A program made the position numbers and the translations under genes. This document shows positions 6,029-14,044 of a stretch of 14,254 nt of DNA, one piece after another (the stretch's first letter is position 1; every line of letters starts with the position of its first letter). Location: the NCBI GenBank assembly GCA_016649585.1, contig JAENXH010000016.1, positions 1 through 14,254 of the forward strand, given 5' to 3'. The notes under the pieces are model-generated. The model made no database searches, was not told where the DNA came from, and saw only the letters and a program-made list of their open reading frames with translations. Origin of the DNA: Methanosarcinales archaeon. GTDB taxonomy: Archaea > Halobacteriota > Syntropharchaeia > Alkanophagales > Methanospirareceae.

Positions 6029-7334
6029 CTATCACCTACTTAAATATGTGAAGTGGCTAAATAGGATACTGGGCAAGGAGGAAGAGGAAATACCGTCTGC
6101 AGTCGCCTTCGATGAAATAGATACGTGGTTGGAGATGGTATCGAAATCACTATTTCGTGGTCTGAATACAAATGCCAGTCAGTTATACGACGAGATAAGA
6201 GCTATACGTGAGCAACTTAAGCAAAACATCCACGAGTTTCAGGACGCTGCCCCAAATGAGGAAGTGCCAGATTCTATCTCAAAAATAGGAGTGGTAAGTC
6301 GAAAAAAAATGGTAAAAGATCTTTATTCGATGACCGAAAAAATTGCGATTCCAACCCAGACCGACTATAACGCGGTTTTGTCTTTTTATAGCGCAACGAC
6401 ATCCAACCTGGAATTTCCTTTCGGCAAATCACAGAGGAACATCTACTGTGTTCGGTCACTCTTTCCCGATGAGATTGAGAAAGTTATCTCTGATCTCACG
6501 CGATTGCGAGACCTTCTTAACCAGCTCATCACACCCATAAAGGGGAAAGAAAAACAGATTGCACATTTAGAAGAAGTGCCTGTGATAGTGCAAGATGTAA
6601 CGGAACTGAAATCTGGGATAGAAAAGGAGAAAGAGAACGTTGTTAATCAAGAAGAAGAATATTCTGCACTCGAAAGGCGAATCGAAGCAGAAGGGAGCAA
6701 ATTAAACAAGATAAAAGAAGAAGCAGAATGGATGCTGTTCAAAGAGCTCGAAACCGAATTAGATTCGTTAGAAGAGGATTTAAACGCGCTCGAATCGAAC
6801 GTTCGCAAATTGTTCTCGCCACTTAACAAAGCACTCAACCTCTTGAAGAAGCAGGATGAGACTGGGCGGCATACCCTTACTCCAGAAGAGAGAAGAGCTA
6901 TAGCTTCAATCTTATCATCGCCAATTCAAGCGCTCGATGAAGATATTAACGGATTTCTCCTCGCTATAAGGAATATTATAGAAGGAGACCCCTCGGTCCT
7001 CAAGGATCGAAAGCGAGATACAACGCTGAACTGGATAGACAATCTGTTAAATGCTGATCTATCCTCGATAAAGGGGAAACGTGATCGGCTGCAAGCACGA
7101 ATTGCAGAGATCAAAGGCAAGCTTTTGGATATGAAGATACTCAAAGATAAAGAGGAGATCAAGCAATCAGTTGTTTCGGCGAAGGGGCAACTCACTCAAG
7201 TACAAGAAGGAATAACACGATCAAAAAGACACATAGTTTCGTTGGAAGAGGGGCAGAGAGAGAAGGAGCGGCTTTTGGTAGAGGCTTTGGAAGAGATTGC
7301 CGGCAAGAAAATTGATGTTACGTTCGAGTCCTGA
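5991..7334 (+). CDS. Hypothetical coiled-coil protein, 447 aa
   Basis: I do not recognise this protein. Residues 1-160 look globular and mainly helical, including KWLNRILG (21-28) and a mid-part FPFGKSQRNIYCV (142-154). Residues about 160-275 form a long charged coiled coil with many E-K pairs. Residues 275-355 form a helical break with RHTLTPEERRAIASIL and GFLLAIRNIIEGD. Residues about 358-438 form a second coiled coil. The layout resembles an antiparallel hairpin: two coiled arms around a helical tip. No Walker A or B motif is visible, so it is not an SMC/Rad50 ATPase, although an accessory or structural role on DNA or the cytoskeleton is possible. There is no signal peptide or membrane helix. 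The start at 5991 lacks a Shine-Dalgarno sequence, and GTG at 6000 is an alternative. It is transcribed divergently from the other coiled-coil gene. Confidence 0.8.
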   Translation: MLYVHRSKTIKPDYHLLKYVKWLNRILGKEEEEIPSAVAFDEIDTWLEMVSKSLFRGLNTNASQLYDEIRAIREQLKQNIHEFQDAAPNEEVPDSISKIGVVSRKKMVKDLYSMTEKIAIPTQTDYNAVLSFYSATTSNLEFPFGKSQRNIYCVRSLFPDEIEKVISDLTRLRDLLNQLITPIKGKEKQIAHLEEVPVIVQDVTELKSGIEKEKENVVNQEEEYSALERRIEAEGSKLNKIKEEAEWMLFKELETELDSLEEDLNALESNVRKLFSPLNKALNLLKKQDETGRHTLTPEERRAIASILSSPIQALDEDINGFLLAIRNIIEGDPSVLKDRKRDTTLNWIDNLLNADLSSIKGKRDRLQARIAEIKGKLLDMKILKDKEEIKQSVVSAKGQLTQVQEGITRSKRHIVSLEEGQREKERLLVEALEEIAGKKIDVTFES

Positions 7335-7341
7335 GTTCGGG

Positions 7342-7346
7342 TTTTT
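7342..7346 (+). terminator. Possible T-tract terminator after coiled-coil gene
   Basis: A T5 tract lies eight bases after the TGA stop of the 447-aa gene. A second T5 tract at 7397-7401 may act as a further terminator or be part of the leuS TATA element. The call is made from composition alone. Confidence 0.3.
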
Positions 7347-7389
7347 GACTGGTGTTAATACTTGGAACAGAGGTGAAAGGGCAAAAACC

Positions 7390-7404
7390 ACGCACCTTTT
7401 TAAT
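7390..7404 (+). promoter_or_regulatory. Candidate leuS promoter
   Basis: The plus strand has an A-rich segment (CAAAAACCACG) followed by CTTTTTAAT, an acceptable but weak archaeal TATA box. Initiation would fall near 7427, leaving about 48 nt of leader. AGGA at 7460-7463 may be the leuS ribosome site. The rest of the 140-bp gap has no other recognisable element. Confidence 0.4.
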
Positions 7405-7474
7405 TGTACACCTTACAACAATAACATACATATCACGTATTAGCAAAAGAGAACGTGGATAGGAACAAGCTAAA

Positions 7475-10297
7475 ATGGATTCAGCGGCGCAGAACATCAA
7501 GTTCAAGGAAATAGAAGCTAAATGGCAGCGTAGCTGGGAAGAAGAGAAGATATTTGATGCTAAAATCGAACAAAAGGAGAAGTTCTTTTTGACAGCCCCT
7601 TATCCGTACACCTCGGGACCGTTGCACATAGGTCATGGAAGAACGTACACCATAGCAGATATAATTGCGCGATTTAAGCGATTGCAAGGCTACAATGTCC
7701 TCTTTCCAATGGCGTTTCATGTTACGGGCACGCCGATCTTAGCGATCGCAGACAGCATTGCGAAAGGAGAAGAAGCGGTTGTAGAACGATATAAGGATTA
7801 TGTCTCGATTTACGAGGATGCAGCGCAGGTTGAAGAGATAGTCAAGACGTTTGATAAGCCGGAAATTGTTGCGGATTTCTTCGCTGCTCGAATATCAGAG
7901 GACTTTAAGAGGATGGGGTATTCCATAGATTGGCGGAGAAAGTTCAATACCACCGAGCCGATGTACAACAAGTTCATCGAGTGGCAGTTCAAGAAGCTTT
8001 ATGACAAGGGCGTTATAAAAAAGGGGAAGTATCCGATTACGTATTCCTGTGAAGAGGGTTGTGCGGTTGGAGAAGATGATATCGGCGAGGGTGACACAGA
8101 TAAGGTATCAATCATTGAATATACGGCGTTAAAATTCAAACTTTGTGACGATGACGCGTACTTAGTTGCTGCAACGCTGCGTCCCGAAACCATTTTTGGC
8201 ATCACCAATCTCTGGATAAACCCTGATGCAACGTATGTCAAAGTTAAGGCCAGGGATGAATGTTGGATTGTGTCTAAGGAAGCTGCGGATAAATTGGGTT
8301 ACCAGCGTGAAGACGTTGCGGTTTTAGAGGAGATAAAGGGGGTGGATTTGCTGTGGAAGCAGGCTAAGGAGCCTGTGGAGGATAGAGAAATCCCGATTTT
8401 CCCCGCAAGCCTCGTTGATGAAGATGTCGGCACCGGAGTGGTTTATTCGGTGCCCGCACATGCCCCGTATGATTATATGGGTTTGGAAGACTTGAGAAGG
8501 ACAGAAGGGATTGAACTTGCCCCTATAAAGATAATAGACATTGAAGGGTATGACTTGCCAGCGAAAGAGATCTGTGAACAGATGGGAATCGAAAGCCAGG
8601 ATGATGAGCGTTTGGAGGAAGCCACGCAGATAATTTATAAGGATGAATTTTATCGCGGTGTGTTGAATGAGCAGTGTAAGGATTTTGCAGGTATTAAAAT
8701 CGCTGCGATCAAGGATGAGGTTAAGGATTGGTTAAAGGGCGAAAATATAGCCGATGTATTTTACGAGACCTCGCGGAAGGCAGTAACGAGAGGCGGAGGA
8801 AAGGTAATCGTTGCAGTCCTGCAAGATCAGTGGTTTATCGATTACACACCGCAATGGTGGAAGGATGAGGGGCATAAACTCGTTGACAACATGCTGTTCT
8901 ATCCGGATAAGTACAAGACGTATATGCAGGACATTATTGATTGGTTGGCTTTTAGACCATGCGCGAGAAAACGGGGTTTAGGCACACAGTTTCCGTTTGA
9001 AAAGGAATGGATAATCGAATCGCTGAGTGATTCCACCATTTACATGGCGATGTACACCATAGCGCACCAGCTCAGGCACGTGCCGGTTGATGCACTGGAA
9101 GAGGTGTTTTTTGATTACGTATTTCTGGGAATCGGCAATACCGAAGACATTGCAAAAGAACTACAGCTTGACACGAACGTTTTGACACTGCTAAGGGAAG
9201 AGTTTGAATACTGGTATCCTAATGATCAGCGGCACACTGCGCCACCGCACCTCTCGAACCATCTGGTTTTCTTCTTGATGCACCATGCAGCGATATTTCC
9301 CGAACGTCACTGGCCGAAAGCGATAACCTTAAACGAGTTGATGATCAGGGAAGGGCATAAGATCTCGAAGAGCAAAGGAAATGTCATTCCGCTGGCACAC
9401 GTGTCAGAGCTTTATGGCGTGGATATATACCGGCTTTATTGCGCGCTTAATGCCGATTTCGCAAGCGTAGTCAATTGGCGGGAGCAGGACACCGATGCAT
9501 TGCGGAAACGGTTTAATGCTCTGGTAACCGTGTTCGAGGAGAGCACATGGGCTGATGCATTACAAGAAGGCGAGTTCACGCATACCGATAGATGGCTGCT
9601 CTCGAAGTTTTACCGAATGTTACAGGAATCAATCGAGCGGTTTGAAGGCTTTAGAATACGCGAAGCAGGCATAAATGTGGTCTTCAACCTGACGAATGAC
9701 ATAAAATATTATGAGAAGCGAGCGAGCGTGGAACGGAGGAGGCGGATTGTCAGGAACATTCTGGATGACTGGCTAATAATTCTTTCGCCACTCGTGCCGC
9801 ACATCTGCGAAGAGCTCTGGCACAACCGGCACGATACGTTTATTTCGCTGCAAACGCTGCCAGCGATTAAAGAGGAGTTTATTGAGGACTTAGTAGAGAA
9901 AGAAGAGGACTACGTAGTCTCCCTGGTTGGAGATATACAGGAGATACTGAAGATAGCAAGGATCACGCCCGGTAAAATTTACCTTTATACCGCAGATGCG
10001 GAGTCGGAGCAGTGGAAGTGGGCGCTCTTCAAAGCGCTCAAGGATGTGCCGGATAAGGATAAGATAAAAGAGGCGATGTCCATCCGCAAGGACAAGAGCA
10101 CCGTGGATTTTGTGAAGCATTTGCTGAAAAGCAACTTGGATTATTTTGAGCTGAACGAGAAGGAGATTCTGGCACGCGAGAAAGAGTATTTAACGAAGGA
10201 GTTCTGCTGTGAGATCGGAATAAACGAGGAGTACGATCCAAAGGGAAGGAGGAAGTTTGCGCTTCCGCTTAAGCCTGCTATTTATGTGGAAAGCTGA
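7475..10297 (+). CDS. leuS: Leucyl-tRNA synthetase, archaeal type
   Basis: This cytoplasmic class I synthetase charges tRNA-Leu with leucine using ATP and edits mischarged products. It has 940 aa, normal for the archaeal/eukaryotic-like form. The Rossmann HIGH motif is HIGH (51-54), in the context PYPYTSGPLHIGHGRTY. The CP1 editing domain (about 170-480) shows the threonine-rich loop TLRPETIFGITNLW and the GTGVVYSVPAHAPYD block with the editing Asp. The second ATP motif KMSKS appears as KISKS (629-633), a common variant, within REGHKISKSKGN. The helical anticodon-binding domain starts near 680 with RWLLSKF-like sequence, followed by the long archaeal C-terminal extension that recognises the tRNA-Leu long arm. 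The ATG at 7475 gives the expected short N-terminus before KWQRSWEE. The TPR gene starts 5 bp after the stop and is probably cotranscribed. Confidence 0.98.
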   Translation: MDSAAQNIKFKEIEAKWQRSWEEEKIFDAKIEQKEKFFLTAPYPYTSGPLHIGHGRTYTIADIIARFKRLQGYNVLFPMAFHVTGTPILAIADSIAKGEEAVVERYKDYVSIYEDAAQVEEIVKTFDKPEIVADFFAARISEDFKRMGYSIDWRRKFNTTEPMYNKFIEWQFKKLYDKGVIKKGKYPITYSCEEGCAVGEDDIGEGDTDKVSIIEYTALKFKLCDDDAYLVAATLRPETIFGITNLWINPDATYVKVKARDECWIVSKEAADKLGYQREDVAVLEEIKGVDLLWKQAKEPVEDREIPIFPASLVDEDVGTGVVYSVPAHAPYDYMGLEDLRRTEGIELAPIKIIDIEGYDLPAKEICEQMGIESQDDERLEEATQIIYKDEFYRGVLNEQCKDFAGIKIAAIKDEVKDWLKGENIADVFYETSRKAVTRGGGKVIVAVLQDQWFIDYTPQWWKDEGHKLVDNMLFYPDKYKTYMQDIIDWLAFRPCARKRGLGTQFPFEKEWIIESLSDSTIYMAMYTIAHQLRHVPVDALEEVFFDYVFLGIGNTEDIAKELQLDTNVLTLLREEFEYWYPNDQRHTAPPHLSNHLVFFLMHHAAIFPERHWPKAITLNELMIREGHKISKSKGNVIPLAHVSELYGVDIYRLYCALNADFASVVNWREQDTDALRKRFNALVTVFEESTWADALQEGEFTHTDRWLLSKFYRMLQESIERFEGFRIREAGINVVFNLTNDIKYYEKRASVERRRRIVRNILDDWLIILSPLVPHICEELWHNRHDTFISLQTLPAIKEEFIEDLVEKEEDYVVSLVGDIQEILKIARITPGKIYLYTADAESEQWKWALFKALKDVPDKDKIKEAMSIRKDKSTVDFVKHLLKSNLDYFELNEKEILAREKEYLTKEFCCEIGINEEYDPKGRRKFALPLKPAIYVES

Positions 10298-10302
10298 AGG
10301 AA

Positions 10303-10734
10303 GTGCCGACGTTTATGCAAACCGTGAATCGCGGTGCCAACCAGACCCGCAAGAGCTGGTTCGTAAAATATGAGCATAAAAAAAAGTGGTTTGGCGTTAG
10401 AAGAAAAGAAAGACGGAAAGAGGAAGATAACCCTGCGAGTATTTTTAACGCCGCTTTGCAGCTTCATAAATCAGGGAGATTTAACGCGGCATACCCACTG
10501 TATGAAAAAGCTCTCATTTCCTTCGAAACCCTTCTTGATAAATTCCCGGAGAACACGCAGTTCCAGTCTGATGTAGCAACGACATTGAACAACCTCTGCG
10601 CTCTGCTCAGTGACATGGGCAGGCTGGAAGAGGCAAAGGGGCGGTATGAAAGCGCTCTGGGATTAGTAGAAGGTCAAAAAAAACCAACATTTGACCGGAT
10701 GGCTATTGGCGATGCTTGGAAAGTTAGAACTTGA
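10303..10734 (+). CDS. TPR protein, N-terminal part before frame break
   Basis: The frame gives 143 aa from a GTG at 10303; ATG at 10315 is an equally possible start. A basic N-terminus (about 10-45) precedes two TPR-like helix pairs: NPASIFNAALQLHKSGRFNAAYPLYEKAL, then VATTLNNLCALLSDMGRLEEAKGRYESALGLVE, with typical TPR residues (G/A at turns, Y, A, L). After residue 125 the sequence loses TPR character and ends at TGA 10732-10734. The TPR pattern resumes in the next frame. One base fewer in the A8 run at 10676-10683 would join both halves into one protein of about 585 aa. It follows leuS by 5 bp. It is either a frameshifted pseudogene, a sequencing or assembly error, or a gene using slippage at the A run. 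Confidence 0.7.
   Translation: MPTFMQTVNRGANQTRKSWFVKYEHKKKWFGVRRKERRKEEDNPASIFNAALQLHKSGRFNAAYPLYEKALISFETLLDKFPENTQFQSDVATTLNNLCALLSDMGRLEEAKGRYESALGLVEGQKKPTFDRMAIGDAWKVRT
10676..10683 (+). other. A8 homopolymer at the TPR frame break
   Basis: Eight A residues lie inside the only stretch (10670-10734) where both reading frames are open. The second frame has a TAG at 10667-10669 and the first frame ends at 10732-10734. Loss of one A restores a continuous TPR reading frame. The site could be a sequencing error, a mutation or a slippage site. Confidence 0.65.
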
Positions 10735-12061
10735 AAAAGATGTGCCTGACCTTGAAACTGCGCAATCATATTTAGAATCGTGCATAGAAAAGCTGAACAA
10801 AGATATTCGACCCGGGTATCCTAATGCAGTAAACTGGCTTGGTCTCTGCTATTATAAGCTTGGGGAACAACAGAAGAAAGCGGCGAGGGAAGAAAAGGAA
10901 AAAAACCGCATCAAACAGCTTGCGAAAGAATCTTCTCAATTCTATACATTAGCTGCTACCAACTACCGGAAAGCGTTTGAAGTCCCCTATGCCCGGATGC
11001 ACTCTCAAATGCTCATCGATGCATATATCGCTGATACCTTTTCGGGCTCTGTTCAAATTCTCGGGGAAGATAATGACCACAGGGCTGTTGCTATACTGAC
11101 AGAGTCCCTCAAGAAATTAGAAGATGCCCGTAACATAGCAAAGGACAACGAAGACCAAAAGCTGAGAATTGAAGGAGTATATTATGACCTTTTGGCGAAA
11201 CAGTGCATCCGGTCGGGGAGTCTGTTTAGAGGGAATAAGGCGAAACAGGAGGCACTACTTGGTGAAGCAATTGAGAACCTCATGAAAGGAACCCATATAT
11301 TTGAAGAATTGCAGGCAGACAAAACGGCAGCTTCCTGCAAAGGCTGTGCATGTCTCTATAACGGGTTAAAAAAATTCAGAGAGGGAATCATGTCCGATAC
11401 ATTACCATTAATCGCTGATGCACATCAAGAACTTAAAAGAGCCTCGTTGTTTTATAAAAACGCCGAGAGTGAAGTGGGCGTGGATGTGGTTTCTGCAATA
11501 AATGCGGTTATTCCAGAAATCGAAAAGTGCCATGATACCTGGGTAAGGGATGGCAGAAAGCCAAAAATCGCTGAATATCTCCCAGTTTATGAGGAAATAA
11601 ATACCCTAGTAGAACAAATATCGGCTGTTGGGTTGCGCAACCTGTTCAAAATTTATGTCTTCGATGAAACGATGAAGTTGGTGGACGAGCAAAAACCTAA
11701 AATAGCAAGGGCACAAATTGATTTTAGGGGTGGTGTTATTATGGGAGATGTAACTGTCTTTGAAAATATCCAGAAGTCAACCATAATAAACAAATCGATA
11801 GTTGAAAAATCGTTTAACAGAATAAAAACGGATTATGGTGAAGATGTGGCGAATGCATTATTGCAGATAGCGGCATTTATTGAGAAATCGAAGAATAGAG
11901 AAGCCGGAGAACTATTTTACACGTTTAACGAAGAACTTAACAAACCAGAGCCGAAGAAGTCGGTGTTAAAACGACTCTGGGAGGGAATAGAAAAGGCTCT
12001 TCCGACTATAACCGAGTTATCAGATGCAATCGTAAAACTCCAAACGCTCTTCAATCAGTAA
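10691..12061 (+). CDS. TPR-like helical protein with C-terminal tail module
   Basis: This is the second-frame continuation. The nominal start is TTG at 10691, ATG 10712 is another option, and neither has a Shine-Dalgarno sequence, so it probably belongs to the upstream TPR frame. Residues 1-335 are alpha-helical with TPR-like units: AQSYLESCIEKL, AVNWLGLCYYKLGE, AAATNYRKAF-like, AVAILTESLKKLEDA, EAIENLMKGTHIFEEL and LKRASLFYKNAE. Residues about 342-365 (IDFRGGVIMGDVTVFENIQKS) look like a short beta segment. The tail (366-456) is a compact helical module with NKSIVEKSF, YGEDVANALLQIAAFIEKS, AGELFYTFNEELNKPEPKK and LWEGIEKALPTI. This tail resembles modules at the ends of other multi-domain prokaryotic proteins, but I cannot name the family. 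It converges on gyrB with a 5-bp gap. A scaffold or signalling role is an inference. Confidence 0.75.
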   Translation: MTGWLLAMLGKLELEKDVPDLETAQSYLESCIEKLNKDIRPGYPNAVNWLGLCYYKLGEQQKKAAREEKEKNRIKQLAKESSQFYTLAATNYRKAFEVPYARMHSQMLIDAYIADTFSGSVQILGEDNDHRAVAILTESLKKLEDARNIAKDNEDQKLRIEGVYYDLLAKQCIRSGSLFRGNKAKQEALLGEAIENLMKGTHIFEELQADKTAASCKGCACLYNGLKKFREGIMSDTLPLIADAHQELKRASLFYKNAESEVGVDVVSAINAVIPEIEKCHDTWVRDGRKPKIAEYLPVYEEINTLVEQISAVGLRNLFKIYVFDETMKLVDEQKPKIARAQIDFRGGVIMGDVTVFENIQKSTIINKSIVEKSFNRIKTDYGEDVANALLQIAAFIEKSKNREAGELFYTFNEELNKPEPKKSVLKRLWEGIEKALPTITELSDAIVKLQTLFNQ

Positions 12062-12066
12062 CGAGC

Positions 12067-13980
12067 TTAAATATCCAGATTCATCACTTCCTTTGCATGG
12101 TCTTGTATAAACTTTCTTCTCGGTTCTACCTCCTCGCCCATCAGCACCGTAAAGAGCCAGTCCGCTTCTGCAGCATCCGCTAAATTCACCTGCTTTATGC
12201 ACCGTGTAAGCGGGTTCATGGTTGTCCCCCACAACTGCTCGGGATTCATCTCGCCCAATCCTTTGTACCGCTGTATCTTCACACCGGCATCCCCGTCCTT
12301 CACGTTTAACTCCTCCAGAATCTTTGCGTATTCGTCATCGGTAAAGGCATATCTCACCTCTTTGCCCTTCTTCACCATATACAACGGCGGCATCGCTATA
12401 TACACGTGGGTCGTGCTTACCAACTCCTGCATGTAACGATAGAAGAAAGTGAGCAAGAGCGTTCGGATATGCGCACCGTCAATGTCTGCGTCGCTCATGA
12501 TGATTACTTTATGATAGCGCGTTTTTTCCACATCGAAATCCTCGCCTATTCCCGCACCAAGAGCAGTAACAAGCGCGCGGATTTCGGTACTCTTCAGTAT
12601 CTTGTCCAGCCGCGCCTTCTCCACATTCAGAATCTTTCCTCTTATAGGCAGAATCGCCTGGAAGTTCTTATCCCGTGCCTGTTTCGCAGAGCCACCGGCG
12701 GAATCGCCCTCCACGATATAAATTTCCTTTTTCGCGGGGTCTCGCTCAGAGCAGTCCGCAAGCTTCCCGGGCAGCGAATCCGCGATGAAATCTTTCTTCC
12801 TCACTATTTCACGAGCATGTCGTGCTGCTTCTCGTGCCCTCGCAGCATCCACTGCTTTCTTAATGATCGCAGTCGCATCAGTTGGATGCTCGTCCAGGAA
12901 GTCCCACAGATGTTCCCGTACAATTGATTCCACAATGCCCTTGACTTCACTATTTCCGAGTTTGGTTTTTGTCTGCCCCTCGAATTGCGGATCCTTTAGC
13001 TGCAAACTTATTATCGCCGTGAGCCCTTCTCGCACGTCATCGCCATCCAAACTCATTTTTTTAAGCAGGTTATTCGCTTTGCCGTATTCGTTAAGCGCCC
13101 TCGTCAACGCCGCTTTGAATCCACTGAGATGCTTACCTCCTTCTATGGTCTTAACATTATTCACGAACGAGAAGATGTTCTCCGAATAGCTGTCGTTATA
13201 CTGTATACCGATTTCAACTTTAACGTCATCCTTATCGTCTTCAAAAAGTATGTGCCCGTGCAGCACGCGTTTATCCCTGTTTATATATTCCAGGAAAGAA
13301 GCAATGCCACCCTCATACCTGAATGTTTTACCTTCCCCCGTTCTTTCATCTTCCAGGGAAATAGAAAGCCCTTTATTCAAAAAGGCCAGCTCTCTCAGTC
13401 GAGTCGTTAAAATGTTCGCGTCAATTTCATACGAGCCAAAAATCTGACTATCCGGTTTAAATCGCACCTTCGTCCCACACGCTCCGTTATTCTCTTCCGA
13501 GCAGCTCACCGCTTTTAATTCACATACCGGCTTGCCACGCTCGTATCTTTGAAAATAGTTCTGCCCATTCCTGCACACTTCCACCTCCAGCCACTCTGAA
13601 AGTGCATTTACCACCGAAATCCCCACGCCGTGCAGCCCGCCGGCCACTTTATAAACCTTGTCATCAAATTTACCGCCTGCATGCAGCTTTGTCATCACTA
13701 CTTCCACCGCAGGAAGGTTATATTCCTTATGAAGGTCTACAGGAATCCCTCTTCCGTTATCGCTTACCGTCACGGAGTTATCAGTGTGGATTATCACGTC
13801 AATAGCGGTGCAAAACCCTATTATGGCTTCATCCACGCTGTTGTCTAACACTTCGTTTACTAAATGATGAAGACCTCGGGTGCCCGTATCACCAATGTAC
13901 ATAGAAGGCCTTTTTCGCACCGCTGTTAAGTCTTTTAAAACCTGTATATCCTTCGCACTGTAGCTTTCTTCTTCTGCCAT
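12067..13980 (-). CDS. gyrB: DNA gyrase subunit B
   Basis: GyrB is the ATPase and strand-cleavage partner of GyrA; the heterotetramer introduces negative supercoils. The protein has 637 aa, the form without the large insert of enterobacteria. The GHKL ATPase shows EVLDNSVDEA (catalytic Glu43, Mg-binding Asn47), DNGRGIP (74-80) and the GLHGVGISVVNAL lid. The transducer contains the ATP-sensing QTKTKLGN loop. The TOPRIM domain has EGDSAGG starting at Glu424 and the metal ligands in SDADID (Asp497, 499, 501). The C-terminal YKGLGEMNPEQLWGTTMNP and RRKFIQDHA blocks are standard for GyrB. Archaeal gyrases were acquired from bacteria. gyrA is not downstream, where the convergent TPR gene lies, and not immediately upstream, so it must be elsewhere. 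The ATG at 13980 fits family starts. Its own TATA box implies a leader of only a few bases. Confidence 0.97.
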   Translation of the reverse strand: MAEEESYSAKDIQVLKDLTAVRKRPSMYIGDTGTRGLHHLVNEVLDNSVDEAIIGFCTAIDVIIHTDNSVTVSDNGRGIPVDLHKEYNLPAVEVVMTKLHAGGKFDDKVYKVAGGLHGVGISVVNALSEWLEVEVCRNGQNYFQRYERGKPVCELKAVSCSEENNGACGTKVRFKPDSQIFGSYEIDANILTTRLRELAFLNKGLSISLEDERTGEGKTFRYEGGIASFLEYINRDKRVLHGHILFEDDKDDVKVEIGIQYNDSYSENIFSFVNNVKTIEGGKHLSGFKAALTRALNEYGKANNLLKKMSLDGDDVREGLTAIISLQLKDPQFEGQTKTKLGNSEVKGIVESIVREHLWDFLDEHPTDATAIIKKAVDAARAREAARHAREIVRKKDFIADSLPGKLADCSERDPAKKEIYIVEGDSAGGSAKQARDKNFQAILPIRGKILNVEKARLDKILKSTEIRALVTALGAGIGEDFDVEKTRYHKVIIMSDADIDGAHIRTLLLTFFYRYMQELVSTTHVYIAMPPLYMVKKGKEVRYAFTDDEYAKILEELNVKDGDAGVKIQRYKGLGEMNPEQLWGTTMNPLTRCIKQVNLADAAEADWLFTVLMGEEVEPRRKFIQDHAKEVMNLDI

Positions 13981-14005
13981 CTCTGTGTATAATAATATGC
14001 GATAG

Positions 14006-14020
14006 CTTTAAATAGAATTT
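14006..14020 (-). promoter_or_regulatory. TATA promoter for gyrB
   Basis: Read on the minus strand, AAAATTC precedes TATTTAAAG, a good archaeal TATA box. Its centre is 30 bp from the gyrB ATG at 13980, so initiation about 25 bp downstream would make a leaderless or nearly leaderless mRNA. This agrees with the absence of a Shine-Dalgarno sequence. The box lies only 25 bp behind the stop of the upstream GtrA-like gene. Confidence 0.65.
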
Positions 14021-14044
14021 TCACTTTACACTGATGCACCGGGA

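Noticed and set aside
5991..7334. SMC/Rad50-like ATPase for the coiled-coil protein
   Set aside because: No Walker A, Walker B or ABC signature is present, and the N- and C-terminal regions are too short for ATPase head halves.
7426..7466. Inverted repeat CACGT...ACGTG in the leuS leader as a hairpin regulator or T-box-like element
   Set aside because: The stem is only five or six pairs with a long loop, and there is no terminator or specifier structure.
12406..13848. Plus-strand open frames opposite gyrB
   Set aside because: They lie wholly antisense to a well-conserved gyrB and show no protein signature.
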